Source: Bin5 sp965232575
GTDB lineage: Bacteria; Chloroflexota; Anaerolineae; Caldilineales; Caldilineaceae
Assembly: GCA_965232575.1 (NCBI GenBank)
Contig: CBDDPZ010000007.1
Coordinates: 62,001 to 126,000 of the forward strand
Length of the DNA stretch: 64,000 nt
Direction of reading: 5' to 3'
Below are positions 19,393 through 29,799 of the stretch, piece by piece; positions within the stretch are counted from its first letter, which is position 1, and each line of letters begins with the position of its first letter. The notes under the pieces were generated by a model. It was not told where the DNA came from. It saw only the letters and a list, made by a program, of their open reading frames with translations, and ran no database searches. The position numbers and the translations under genes are program-made.

Positions 19393-20346
19393 ATGACCGC
19401 GTCCACATCCTCTCAGAGCTCCCTGCCGCGTTGGCGGCGCTACCAGCCGGACCAGCAGTGGGAAGCTTACCTGTTTCTGCTGCCCAGTTTCTTCGGGTTC
19501 CTGATTTTCGTGGCGATCCCTGTGGTCGCATCCCTGGCCCTCAGCCTTTTTGAGTGGTCTCTGCTCTCTCCGCCAGAATTCGTTGGCTTCAAAAATTACA
19601 CGCAACTCCTCTCCAGCGACCTGGTCTTTCGCAAAGTCCTTTTCAACACCTTCTACTTCATCGTCACGATCGTCCCCCTTCAGCTTGCTTTTGGCCTGCT
19701 GCTCGCGGTTGCGCTCAACCAGGGCTTGCGCGGGGTTGAAATCTACCGCTTGATCTATTTCATGCCGGTAGTGACGACGATCGTTGCCGCTGCCCTCGTC
19801 TTTCAGTGGTTCTTCAACCGCGATTTCGGCATTCTCGCTGCCGCCATCTGGGAATTGGGGGCGAAGACCGGCCTCCCCATCCGCCCCCCTGACTGGCTCA
19901 ACGATCCGGACTGGGCCAAACCGGCGGTCGTTATCCTGACCCTGTGGAAAAATACCGGCTTTACCATGGTTATCTACTTGGCTGCCCTGCAAGGTGTGCC
20001 GGCTGAACTGTACGATGCCGCCAAGGTCGACGGCGCCAGCGCCTGGCAGCGCTTCCGCTCTGTAACCTTTCCCATGGTCAGTCCCACCACCTTCTTCCTG
20101 ATGGTCATCCAGATGATCGGCGCCTTCCAGCTTTTCAGCGAGGCATTCGTCATGACGCAGGGCGGCCCGGCCCAGGCCACGCTCACAATCGTCTACTATA
20201 TCTACCAGATGGCCTTCGAATTCCAACGTATGGGCCGAGGAGCGGCCGTCGCCTGGGTGCTGTTTATCTTCATCTTTATCTTTACCCTCGTGCAGACGCG
20301 CCTCCAACGCCGCTGGGTGCACTACGAAGTGGGCGGGGAATCGTGA
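19393..20346 (+). CDS. Sugar ABC transporter permease, MalF/UgpA type
   Basis: 317 aa, six predicted membrane helices. N-terminal LFLLPSFFGFLIFVAIPVV is the usual first helix, and the cytoplasmic EAA loop reads GVPAELYDAAKVDGASAWQR, which contacts the ATPase. It forms the translocation channel with the permease encoded 4 bp overlapping downstream. Similar to carbohydrate permeases of the MalF/UgpA/LacF group. No ATPase gene is present in the operon. Confidence 0.9.
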   Translation: MTASTSSQSSLPRWRRYQPDQQWEAYLFLLPSFFGFLIFVAIPVVASLALSLFEWSLLSPPEFVGFKNYTQLLSSDLVFRKVLFNTFYFIVTIVPLQLAFGLLLAVALNQGLRGVEIYRLIYFMPVVTTIVAAALVFQWFFNRDFGILAAAIWELGAKTGLPIRPPDWLNDPDWAKPAVVILTLWKNTGFTMVIYLAALQGVPAELYDAAKVDGASAWQRFRSVTFPMVSPTTFFLMVIQMIGAFQLFSEAFVMTQGGPAQATLTIVYYIYQMAFEFQRMGRGAAVAWVLFIFIFIFTLVQTRLQRRWVHYEVGGES

Positions 20347-21221
20347 CGACCACAACGACTACGCCTGCGTCTATGCGCCCGGAAGCCTCATCAGGCGCGA
20401 CGTTCAAAAAGGGGCACCTGGCGCTTCACGCCGCCTTGATCCTGGGCAGCGTCGCCATGCTCCTGCCCTTCGGCTGGATGCTCGCCACCTCGCTGAAGTC
20501 GCCGCCGCAGATCTTCACTTACCCCCCTTCCCTTGTCCCCGCCCCTGTCGTCTGGCGGAACTATCTGGACACAGTGCAGGCCATGCCGTTCGGGCGCTTC
20601 TATCTCAACAGTCTCTTCGTGGCGGTAAGTGTGACCGCCCTTCAGATCCTGACCTCTTCGTTGGCTGCCTTCGCCTTCGCCCGCCTGCGCTTCCGCGGCA
20701 GGGAAGCGCTCTTTCTCGTCTACCTGGCGACACTGATGATCCCGTTCCACGTAACGATGATCCCCAATTTCATCCTCATCCGCTTCCTGCGCTGGTTCGA
20801 CACCTTTTACGCCCTTATCGTCCCCACCGCCTTTTCCGTCTTTGCCGTCTTTCTGCTTCGTCAATATTTCCGCGGTATCCCCGTCGAGCTCGATGAGGCC
20901 GCCCGCATGGACGGCGCCTCCTCTTTTCGCATCTGGGGCCAGGTCATCATGCCATTGAGCGGGCCCGTCCTGGCCGCGCTCACAATCTTCGTCTTTCTCG
21001 GCTCGTGGAACGACTTCCTCTGGCCCCTGGTCGTCTCCAACTCCAACGCCACCCGCACAATTCCCGTGGGCCTTGCCACCTTCCGCGGCCAGTACAACAC
21101 CGACTGGCACCTGCTCATGGCCGGCTCCGTCATTGCCCTGCTGCCCGTCCTCTTGGTCTATGTCTTCGCCCAGAAACGCTTTGTCGAAGGAATCACCCTC
21201 TCTGGCATGGGCGGACGCTAA
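20343..21221 (+). CDS. Sugar ABC transporter permease, MalG/UgpE type
   Basis: 292 aa, second channel subunit. Typical features are GWMLATSLKSPPQIFTYPPS after the first helix, and the EAA loop GIPVELDEAARMDGASSFRI. LGSWNDFLWPLVVSNSNATRTI and the C-terminal QKRFVEGITLSGM also fit MalG/UgpE proteins. The GTG start overlaps the stop of the preceding permease (GTGA), indicating translational coupling. The operon ends here; the importer probably borrows an MsmX-like ATPase encoded elsewhere. Confidence 0.9.
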   Translation: MTTTTTTPASMRPEASSGATFKKGHLALHAALILGSVAMLLPFGWMLATSLKSPPQIFTYPPSLVPAPVVWRNYLDTVQAMPFGRFYLNSLFVAVSVTALQILTSSLAAFAFARLRFRGREALFLVYLATLMIPFHVTMIPNFILIRFLRWFDTFYALIVPTAFSVFAVFLLRQYFRGIPVELDEAARMDGASSFRIWGQVIMPLSGPVLAALTIFVFLGSWNDFLWPLVVSNSNATRTIPVGLATFRGQYNTDWHLLMAGSVIALLPVLLVYVFAQKRFVEGITLSGMGGR

Positions 21222-21356
21222 CGCCCGGTTCCCACTGAACCGTGACCAGGGCTGGTCTTCACACACTGCGCATCTTACACTCTTCACCATCTGCGAAAGC
21301 AATTACTCAGCCCCAATCAATTTGCCATCGAACAAATTTTCTGATTCAATGGAACC

Positions 21357-21965
21357 ATGACAGACCAGATCGGCGTCATCGTCAACTCCAATTCACATAT
21401 AGATTACGTCTGCCAGCTCGCCAGCCCCTTTGAGCGGGAGCAGCGTCCCGCGCCCGACGTCTATGCCTTCGGCGCATTCGTTGCCATTGACCTGCCCCAG
21501 CAGCCCGCCGCCGCAGATCCTTCATGCCTGATCGGCGTCATCTACAACACACTTCTCGTCAATCCGAACTTTACCAATCTGGGACCCCGGCTCACCTCCC
21601 CCGCCGAGCAAACCGTGTTCAGCCCGGACCTGATTGACGAGACCGCTATGCTGGTCGGTGTGCTGGCCCTCGGCTGGCAAGACGACGCCGGCCCGCAGCA
21701 GGGGACGCCGCGGCTGGCCGCCGAGGTCAGCGCGCCCGTACGCCATCTGACTGACGAGGAAGTGCGGCAGTTCCATCGCGACGCGCGTGGCAACTTGACT
21801 CTGCGCTATGCGGCCGCGCTCCTCGCTCTCAACAACCCGCTGGTTCCCGCCCTCCTGCTGGAGATTATCGACCGCTTGGGCGGCCTCTTCCCCCACGAGC
21901 AGGCCATTCTCCAGGTCATGCGCGACAACGTAGCCTGGAAGTCCATAGTGCAACCGGCCGGATGA
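21357..21965 (+). CDS. Unknown protein encoded upstream of HerA-like ATPase
   Basis: 202 aa, not recognised. The N-terminus (IGVIVNSNSHIDYVCQL) begins with a beta strand and the protein has no signal or membrane helix. The central part is acidic and the C-terminal third helical (ALLALNNPLVPALLLEIID). The next gene, 56 bp downstream, is a HerA-type ATPase, so a partner or regulatory role in that system is the best guess. The start of HerA proteins is a small HAS barrel; this protein could be a related beta-barrel factor, but that is speculation. Confidence 0.6.
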   Translation: MTDQIGVIVNSNSHIDYVCQLASPFEREQRPAPDVYAFGAFVAIDLPQQPAAADPSCLIGVIYNTLLVNPNFTNLGPRLTSPAEQTVFSPDLIDETAMLVGVLALGWQDDAGPQQGTPRLAAEVSAPVRHLTDEEVRQFHRDARGNLTLRYAAALLALNNPLVPALLLEIIDRLGGLFPHEQAILQVMRDNVAWKSIVQPAG

Positions 21966-22021
21966 GCCGGGCAGCTACCAGCCATCACCTGACGAACATC
22001 ACCTGACGAATCTGACCAATT

Positions 22022-23686
<1,665 letters not shown>

Positions 23687-23703
23687 AGTCTTCCCCGCCC
23701 CAT

Positions 23704-24522
23704 CTATCCGTCCGGTTGCAGCGGACGCCCCCACAACAGCCTGCCAGCATAACGATGCGTAATCATGCCATCCCCACTATCTGCATGACGCGTCGCGATC
23801 TCAGCAAATAGCGCGTCAGCCTCTGCCGCCGCCCTCGGGTCCATCCGGTCCCGGGAAAAGCCGTTGCGCGCATGGATGCTCTCCACCCACTCGCCGATAG
23901 GCTGCCGCCATTCGATCGTATCGGTCTGCGCGCTGCCCATCAACCGGAAAAGTCCCTGCTCCGCCAACTCCGCCAGAATCCCCGCCGCGCTGTAGGGCGC
24001 AAACGCCTTGTTCATCGAAAAACGCGCCAGCGCCGGACCCAGCTCTTCACGCATCCAGTCCGGCCTCTCATGCTTCATCCCCACCGCAACAAACAGCCCA
24101 TCCGCTGTCAGCAGCCGCGCGAATCGAGGGAACACCACGTCCCAGTCGAACCAGTGCATGCTCGCCCCTGCTGTGATAAGGCAATAGGGAGGATCGACAG
24201 CCGCCATTTCTATCGGCCCTTCGATCCAGCGCAGTCCCGGGTGATCTCCGCCCGGCAGCCGCCTGCCCTCCCGGATGGCCGCCGCCGAAAAGTCCACCGC
24301 ATCAACCCGATCCACCAGCGGCGCCAGCGGACGGGCCACGAAGCCGGTCCCACAACCCGCATCAAGGACCGTCCTCGGCACGCAGATCTCCGGCAGCAGA
24401 TCAGACAGCAGCGCAAACGTATCCGCCGGATATTGAGGCCGGTACCGGTAGGCCCGCACGACGCTCTCGTCCTGAAAAATACTCGAATACTTAAATCGAA
24501 ACTGGCTGGGCCTTCCGCTCAT
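23704..24522 (-). CDS. Class I SAM-dependent methyltransferase
   Basis: 272 aa. Motif I is VLDAGCGTGFVARPL (residues 52-66), motif II DAVDFSAAAIREG, then CLITAGASMHWFDWD (motif IV region) of the UbiE/Tam-like methyltransferases. Substrate unknown. The ATG at 24522 overlaps the stop of the metallophosphoesterase C-terminal fragment (ATGA), so the two once formed an operon transcribed from beyond 26683; the insertion at 24981-26350 has probably separated it from that promoter. Confidence 0.85.
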   Translation of the reverse strand: MSGRPSQFRFKYSSIFQDESVVRAYRYRPQYPADTFALLSDLLPEICVPRTVLDAGCGTGFVARPLAPLVDRVDAVDFSAAAIREGRRLPGGDHPGLRWIEGPIEMAAVDPPYCLITAGASMHWFDWDVVFPRFARLLTADGLFVAVGMKHERPDWMREELGPALARFSMNKAFAPYSAAGILAELAEQGLFRLMGSAQTDTIEWRQPIGEWVESIHARNGFSRDRMDPRAAAEADALFAEIATRHADSGDGMITHRYAGRLLWGRPLQPDG

Positions 24523-24980
24523 CGCAGGACCTCCGGATCACCCCACGATCGTACCCGGTCCCCCCGCAGAAAGCTGCTGATAAACTCCGCCTGCGGATGT
24601 TGCGCCTCCCATGCCTTCCGCTCAGCCAGCTCCCTGTCGTACGCCACCGCCCGGTGCTCCACTCGGTATCCATGCCCGTCTGCCTCCAGCACCGCGTAGG
24701 TGGCGCGCAAACTGGGGATAAGCGGGTTGCCGACACTGCCCGGGTTGACCACATGCGCCCCGTTCAAATGAAAATTTTGCGGCCAGTGCGTGTGTCCCAC
24801 ACACACAAGGTCCGCGTCGCAGCCGTTCAGCCGTTCGTTCATATCCTCGTCGCTGTACCAAGGCACGAATCCATCACCGTCGTCCCTGCCCGGCGACACA
24901 TGCACCAGCAAGACACGGCTGCCGTTCGGCAGCGTCAGCCTCTCTTCCAGCGGCAGATCCAGCATAAGGGAATTATACAT
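24519..24980 (-). pseudogene. Metallophosphoesterase, C-terminal half
   Basis: Encodes LDLPLEERLTLPNGS, LLVHVSPGRDDG, VCVGHTHWPQ (metal-binding GHTH) and VVNPGSVGNP, the second half of a YfcE/MJ0936-type calcineurin-like phosphoesterase. The N-terminal metal motifs (DIHGN, GD, GN) are absent, and a TAG immediately precedes the ATG at 24980. The missing half lies at 26355-26683 on the same strand, separated by an inserted segment. Confidence 0.8.
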
Positions 24981-25228
24981 CTAATGTAAGTTCAATTTGA
25001 AACCATGACTTTTCTTGCGGGCTACAGATCAGGAGCGCAGAAGCACTGTCTTTGCTTGCGAAATACGCAATTTCTGGGTTTCATTCGGGATCTACATTAG
25101 TTAGAGAGTAGGGCAAGGCAGCGTTCTGCCTTCTGTGCGCTTATGCGTCAACCCGGACAGAGGGATTTTCGCTGTTTGCATGTCTGTTTGTCGTGTAATA
25201 GGCTCTCGATTGTGCGATTTCGGCAAGC

Positions 25229-25609
25229 ATGCTTGCTGAGCCAGCCGCCGCCAGCAAGGGAGTCGAGCCGGTTGACATCCCTTGGACAGAGATTCAGCCG
25301 GAAGCTTGTGGCGAGGGCATCTATGCCGGAAACTGTCAAGCCTGCAAGATGGAGTGTCAGGCTGGCCCGGTGGAGAAACCGTGCTGGGGCTGGAAGGAGG
25401 TCTGCAAGTTCGTTCCGGCAGTGATTGGCTACGCAGCCAGCCAGGCTTGCAAGTCTGGAGACTGGCGAGTCAAAGCATTGTGCGTCCTGACTCCGATCAT
25501 CGCCTCGATCAAGGTCTGCGACAAGATCAAGGTTCAGAATACTTGCGTAGACTGGGACTGGTGCAAGAGCAAGAAGAAGGTCTGCAAAGACGTGCCCTGC
25601 GGCGGCTAG
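25229..25609 (+). CDS. Cysteine-rich secreted-type protein, cassette copy 1
   Basis: 126 aa, no named family. It has thirteen cysteines, all conserved in position with the copy at 51354-51740, in motifs such as YAGNCQACKMECQAG, EKPCWGWKEVC, NTCVDWDWC and KKVCKDVPC. About two-thirds of residues are identical. The N-terminal SMLAEPAAAS ends in an AxA-type cleavage site. In the same frame upstream lies hydrophobic FSLFACLFVV, then TAA TAG, then ALDCAISAS, so this looks like a signal peptide interrupted by two stops. The ATG at 25229 lacks a Shine-Dalgarno. Disulfide-bonded exported protein is the likely ancestral state; function unknown. Confidence 0.6.
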   Translation: MLAEPAAASKGVEPVDIPWTEIQPEACGEGIYAGNCQACKMECQAGPVEKPCWGWKEVCKFVPAVIGYAASQACKSGDWRVKALCVLTPIIASIKVCDKIKVQNTCVDWDWCKSKKKVCKDVPCGG

Positions 25610-25628
25610 AAGACGAGGAGAGCAGAAA

Positions 25629-25862
25629 ATGGGAAAGAGATCGATTTGGTCATTCAGGACGAAGCAGGGGCGCAGACATTCCGTTTATACGCTCATCGGT
25701 CTGACCATTGTGTTCCTTCTTGACTACTTCACATCAGGCATCGTGATAAGTATTCTCGGAGCACCAGAAGGATTTGCCCAGACTTTGACACGCATTCTAT
25801 ACGTTTCGCTGATGGTGATTGCGGTGGTCTGGATAAGTGCACTGCTCAATCGGGAAGACTGA
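25629..25862 (+). CDS. Small two-helix membrane protein, cassette copy 1
   Basis: 77 aa. A basic N-terminus (KRSIWSFRTKQGRRHS) is followed by two hydrophobic helices (about 22-42 and 54-72) and ends ALLNRED. Its homologue is 51114-51344 (SVWSFRTQLGKRHS ... ALLNRKD). GAGGAG precedes the ATG, 19 bp after the cysteine-rich gene. The constant pairing in both copies suggests a partner or immunity-like role for the cysteine-rich protein; this is inference. Confidence 0.65.
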   Translation: MGKRSIWSFRTKQGRRHSVYTLIGLTIVFLLDYFTSGIVISILGAPEGFAQTLTRILYVSLMVIAVVWISALLNRED

Positions 25863-25930
25863 TGGAGAGACGAGATCCTCGCGGCGTCGATATGGTTATG
25901 ATGATCTCTGAAACTTCTCGCGGAAAGAAC

Positions 25931-25960
25931 AAGGCCGCTGGACTTGCCAGCGGCCTTTCT
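25931..25960 (+). terminator. Rho-independent terminator of cassette 1
   Basis: Perfect 11-bp stem AAGGCCGCTGG / CCAGCGGCCTT with a 5-nt loop (ACTTG), followed by TCT. It lies 69 bp after the membrane-protein stop. Confidence 0.75.
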
Positions 25961-26354
25961 GTATGAGGGTCCAGCCGCCTTCCGTTCCACGGATCAGCTG
26001 CATTGCTATTGGAGATCCGGGTTGACGCCGGGGCGCACGGAAGGCTGGCCGGGTTACTTGCTCGATTGACGATTGCCCTGACAGAAGTCAGTGAATGATG
26101 AACGAGGGTCGATAACTTGCCATTCGTCAGCAGCAGTTCGTTGAAGGGTTCTGCGCTTTCCGCAAGCCGTACATTTTTCTATTTTTTTGAGTCGCAATGT
26201 AGGAGAAGTTTCTGACGCCGTATGACGACTCTATAGTTTGCCAGTTGTGCGTACTCTCTTCATCCCTGTTCATTCGTTTTGTCCTTTGGAGACGATTTAT
26301 CCGGCGGCGGAGGCTCTGGATTGAGTTTGAGTTCGCCGCGGTCGCCGAAAAACG

Positions 26355-26683
26355 CAAGCCATCGCACCGGCGGTCCACGCAAATGATTCCAGAATCCCGA
26401 TACAGTCGCGCAGCAACGAAAGGTCCGTCACGTCCGCCACCGGTGTCGCCAGCGGCCTCGCTCCCGTAGTCAGATACCGTTCCGAATTTCCCCGCACGAA
26501 ACGCGCGTTGTCCAGGCTCAGCACCCGCTCCATCACCTCCAGCGGCTGCGCGCCCGCCGCCGCCAGGTCCCCCAGAATCCAGTACCCGTCAACGGCTTCC
26601 TGATCGTCAGATTCAATATCGGCAAGCACAGCGTCCAGCGCAACGCAGTTTCCGTGAATGTCTGAGAGAATCGCTATACGCAT
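26355..26683 (-). pseudogene. Metallophosphoesterase, N-terminal half
   Basis: Begins MRIAILSDIHGNCVALDAVL with the DxH and GN metal motifs, GDLAAAG (second metal Asp) and VRGNSERY (GNxE). It then loses homology after FAWTAGAM, where the frame runs into inserted sequence. AGGAGG is upstream of the ATG. Joined to 24519-24980 it makes a complete YfcE/MJ0936-like phosphodiesterase of about 260 aa. Divergent from the threonine dehydratase gene. Confidence 0.78.
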
Positions 26684-26948
26684 GATTGGAAAGCGCCTCC
26701 TGCCCCAATACCCTGTCGTTATCTTCCCCGGCCCGGTTCCAGTTTTCGCCTCGGCGGGGCCGGATGGAAGGAATATGATAGAATGATGTCAAACTGCACA
26801 ACTTCCCATTGTAGCGCACCAGTAGGCCCATAGTTCCCGAACAAGCCAAGGATTACGGCATTAAATGGCTGCGTCGCCCAGTCGCCAGCAGACAAATGGC
26901 GCTGCGAAGTATACAGATTCGGAGAATGTACAGCGCCATCCCGCTGGC

Positions 26949-27929
26949 ATGAGCGCCTCCCTCGCGGACCATTCTCGTCATATCCGGCTGGCCGCATCGC
27001 GCATTCGCCCTTACGTCGTCGAGACTCCGCTGCTCCCGTCCCCCGCCCTGTCCGAACGCACTGGCGCCCGCGTCTTCCTGAAACTGGAAAACCGCCAGCA
27101 CACCGGCTCCTTCAAACTGCGCGGCGCAACCAACAAGCTGCTCAACCTCTCGCCGGAAGCGCGCGCACGCGGCGTCGTCACCGCTTCCACCGGCAACCAC
27201 GCGCTGGCCGTGGCCCACTCCGCCGCCCAACTCGGTCTCGCCGCCACCATTTACCTGCCGGAAGATGCCTCTCCCCGCAAAATGGAGAAGCTAAGGGCCT
27301 TTCCGGTTGCGCTCTGTCGCGTACCCGGCGATGCCCTCAACGCCGAAATCAACGCCCGCGAAGCCGCTGCGCAAAGCGGCCAGGTCTTCATCTCCCCTTA
27401 TAACGACCCGCATATCATCGCCGGTCAGGGCGCCATCGCGGTCGAGCTGCTGCGCCAGCAGCCGGAACTGGACGCCGTTTTCGCGACAGTCGGCGGCGGC
27501 GGGTTGATGGGCGGCATCGCAAGCTATCTCAAAGGCTCCGGCCGCGCCGTGCAAACCATCGGCTGCCAGCCCGAACACTCGGCCGTCATGCTCGCCTCCG
27601 TGCGCGCCGGCCGCATCGTCGAGTCCGAAAGCCTGCCGACCCTCTCCGATGGCAGCGCCGGCGGCATCGAACCGCGCTCTATCACCTTCGACCTCTGCCG
27701 GGATCATGTCGACCACTGGCTGACCGTCAGCGAGGAGGAGATTGCGGCCGCCATGCGCCTAATCTACCGCGAATGCGGCGAAATCATCGAAGGCGCTGCC
27801 GGTGTAGCTGTAGCAAGCCTCCTGAAGATGGGGAGGCGCTGCGCAAGAAAACGCCTTGCGGTCGTCATCTGCGGCGGCAATGTGGATGAAGAAACCTGGC
27901 AGCGGGTCTTGGAACAAAAAGAACAGTGA
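26949..27929 (+). CDS. Threonine dehydratase-like PLP enzyme
   Basis: 326 aa, catabolic-length (no ACT regulatory domain). It has the PLP lysine in HTGSFKLRGA (Lys56), TASTGNHALAVAHSA (substrate loop), the phosphate-binding VGGGGLMGG (about residue 180) and VICGGNVDEE at the end. The fold-type II enzyme probably deaminates threonine or serine to 2-oxobutyrate or pyruvate; serine racemase or 3-hydroxyaspartate activity is possible in the same family. An in-frame ATG at 26865 would add 28 unrelated residues; neither start has a strong ribosome site. Confidence 0.85.
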   Translation: MSASLADHSRHIRLAASRIRPYVVETPLLPSPALSERTGARVFLKLENRQHTGSFKLRGATNKLLNLSPEARARGVVTASTGNHALAVAHSAAQLGLAATIYLPEDASPRKMEKLRAFPVALCRVPGDALNAEINAREAAAQSGQVFISPYNDPHIIAGQGAIAVELLRQQPELDAVFATVGGGGLMGGIASYLKGSGRAVQTIGCQPEHSAVMLASVRAGRIVESESLPTLSDGSAGGIEPRSITFDLCRDHVDHWLTVSEEEIAAAMRLIYRECGEIIEGAAGVAVASLLKMGRRCARKRLAVVICGGNVDEETWQRVLEQKEQ

Positions 27930-27951
27930 GGATACTGCGAGGATAAAATCT

Positions 27952-28926
27952 ATGCCGAATCCCTTTCGTCTCGGCTTTCTAAGCCACCTGCGCGGCCGCG
28001 CAGATGCTGATCAGGCCTACCGGGAAAACCTCGAGATCTTTGACGCCGCCGACCGGCTCGGCTTCGACGCAGTGTGGGTGGCCCAGCATCATTTCAAAGA
28101 CCTGGGCGGCATGCTGCCCTCCCCGTTCCCCTTTCTTGCAGCGGTGGCCGAACGCACGCGCCGGCTGCGCCTGGGCACATCCATCATCGTGCTGCCCTTT
28201 GAACATCCTCTCCGCGTCGCCGAAGACGCCGCCGTCGTCGACACGATCAGCGGCGGGCGCCTCGAACTGGGCGTCGGCAGCGGCAGCGACGCTGACGAAT
28301 TCGAAGCCTTCGATGTCGACATAAACAGCCGTCATCAGCGCACCACCGACGCCCTCATCACCCTCAAAAAGGCCTTAGCCGGTGAAACCCTGGGAACGGA
28401 TGGCCAGCGTCTGCGGCCCCCCGCCCCCACCCTGGGCGAACGCCTCTGGCTCAGCGCGCTCAGCATTCGCGGCGCGCAATACGCAGCCGAAAATGGGGCA
28501 GGTCTGTTGCTCAGCCGCTTCGTCGGAACTGAAGAACAGGCAGCGGGCCAGGCGCAAGAGCCTGTGGCCGTCGCCTTTCGCGAGGCCTGGGGAGAACGCC
28601 CCGCGCCGCCCCGCATCGGCCTTTCACGCGGCATCTACCTCGGCAGCAGCCGCCAGGCCGCCCTGGACGAAATCGAAAAGTATGCCATGGGTGGCCTCCC
28701 GCTCGATCTCTCCCCGGAGGGCTTCTGCCAGCGTGTCCACATCGCCTACGGCCCGCCCGAAGACGTCGCCGCGCGCCTCGGCGCCGACCGCGTCCTGCCC
28801 TACACCACCGAACTCATCCTCCAGTTCGACCCTATCCACCCACCCCTGGAAAGAATTCTCGAAATGCTCGAACAGGTCGCTAAAGAAGTGGCGCCAGCCC
28901 TCGGCTGGCAGCCCACTGACCACTGA
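27952..28926 (+). CDS. LLM-class flavin-dependent oxidoreductase
   Basis: 324 aa luciferase-like TIM barrel. Markers are AADRLGFDAVWVAQHHF (about 27-43), the LGTSIIVLPFEHPLRVAEDAA strand and DTISGGRLELGVGSGSD. GLPLDLSPEGFCQRVHIAYG lies in the C-terminal half. Uses reduced FMN or F420; substrate is not evident. GAGGATAAA precedes the ATG at 27952, 22 bp after the dehydratase stop, so the two are probably cotranscribed. Convergent with livF. Confidence 0.85.
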   Translation: MPNPFRLGFLSHLRGRADADQAYRENLEIFDAADRLGFDAVWVAQHHFKDLGGMLPSPFPFLAAVAERTRRLRLGTSIIVLPFEHPLRVAEDAAVVDTISGGRLELGVGSGSDADEFEAFDVDINSRHQRTTDALITLKKALAGETLGTDGQRLRPPAPTLGERLWLSALSIRGAQYAAENGAGLLLSRFVGTEEQAAGQAQEPVAVAFREAWGERPAPPRIGLSRGIYLGSSRQAALDEIEKYAMGGLPLDLSPEGFCQRVHIAYGPPEDVAARLGADRVLPYTTELILQFDPIHPPLERILEMLEQVAKEVAPALGWQPTDH

Positions 28927-28936
28927 CCACTGCCAT

Positions 28937-29734
28937 CTACCCCAGCCAGCGCTTACGCCGCTTATAATGCTTAACATCCCGGTAACTCTTGCGGCCACCC
29001 ACATGCGTTAATCCGAGATAGAATTCCTTGATGTCCGCGTTCTCCGCCAGCTGCTCCGCCGGCCCGTCGAGCACAATGCGCCCTGTTTCCATCACATAAG
29101 CGTGCGCCGCCGACCGCAACGCAACATTCGCGTTCTGCTCAACCAGCAGCATCGATACACCCGACTCAGTGTTGATGCGCCGGATTACCTCGAAGATCGA
29201 TTGCACCAGCAGCGGGGCCAGCCCCAGACTCGGTTCGTCCAGCAGCATCAACTTCGGCTTTGCCATCAGCGCCCGGCCAATCACCACCATCTGCTGTTCG
29301 CCGCCCGACAGATAGCCTGCCGTACGCCGCCGGAACTCCGCCAAACGCGGGAAATAGCCGTAAACTTCGTCCAGATCTCTCCGCAAGACGGCGTCGCTGG
29401 TCTTACGGAAGATAGCGCCGGCGCGTAGATTCTCCTCGACCGTCAGGTGCTCGAAAAGCCTTCTTCCTTCCAGCAACTGAATGATCCCCATCTGAACGAT
29501 TTCGTCCGGCGATTTCATGTCGATCCGCTCGCCGTTCCACTCGATACTGCCCCGCGTGACTTCACCCTGCTGGGTGCGCAGCAGGCCGGAAATCGCCTTG
29601 AGCGTCGTCGACTTGCCCGCCCCGTTCGCTCCCAGCAGAGAGACGATCCGCTTCTCCGGCACAGCCAGCGAGATGCCCCGCAGTACCAGTATCATATTAC
29701 TATAGACGACTTCGATATTGTTGATCTGCAACAT
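28937..29734 (-). CDS. livF: Branched-chain/carboxylate ABC transporter ATPase
   Basis: 265 aa. Walker A GANGAGKST, Q-loop region GIIQLLEGRRLFEHLTVEEN (typical LivF), signature LSGGEQQM, Walker B LMLLDEPSLGLAP and the H-loop LVEQNAN. It is the second ATPase of the HAAT-family importer encoded by this cluster. A short basic C-terminal extension (KHYKRRKRWLG) goes beyond the usual end. Start at 29734 aligns with the family; an upstream in-frame start at 29767 is less likely. Confidence 0.92.
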   Translation of the reverse strand: MLQINNIEVVYSNMILVLRGISLAVPEKRIVSLLGANGAGKSTTLKAISGLLRTQQGEVTRGSIEWNGERIDMKSPDEIVQMGIIQLLEGRRLFEHLTVEENLRAGAIFRKTSDAVLRRDLDEVYGYFPRLAEFRRRTAGYLSGGEQQMVVIGRALMAKPKLMLLDEPSLGLAPLLVQSIFEVIRRINTESGVSMLLVEQNANVALRSAAHAYVMETGRIVLDGPAEQLAENADIKEFYLGLTHVGGRKSYRDVKHYKRRKRWLG

Positions 29735-29799
29735 AGACGCGACAGCGCCGGTGACCACAACGTCCACTGGTCACCGGCTACCGAAAACTGTCCTGATGG

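Larger units (their letters stand above)
24981..26350. mobile_element. Inserted segment carrying the cysteine-rich/membrane cassette
   Basis: About 1.37 kb that splits a metallophosphoesterase gene. It carries the two-gene cassette on the plus strand and a terminator, plus about 390 bp of AT-richer sequence (25961-26350) without recognisable genes. CTAATGTA (24981-24988) and its complement TACATTAG (25093-25100) lie near the left end. No transposase, integrase or clear terminal repeat was seen, so the ends are approximate and mobility is inferred from the split gene and the second cassette copy. Confidence 0.5.
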
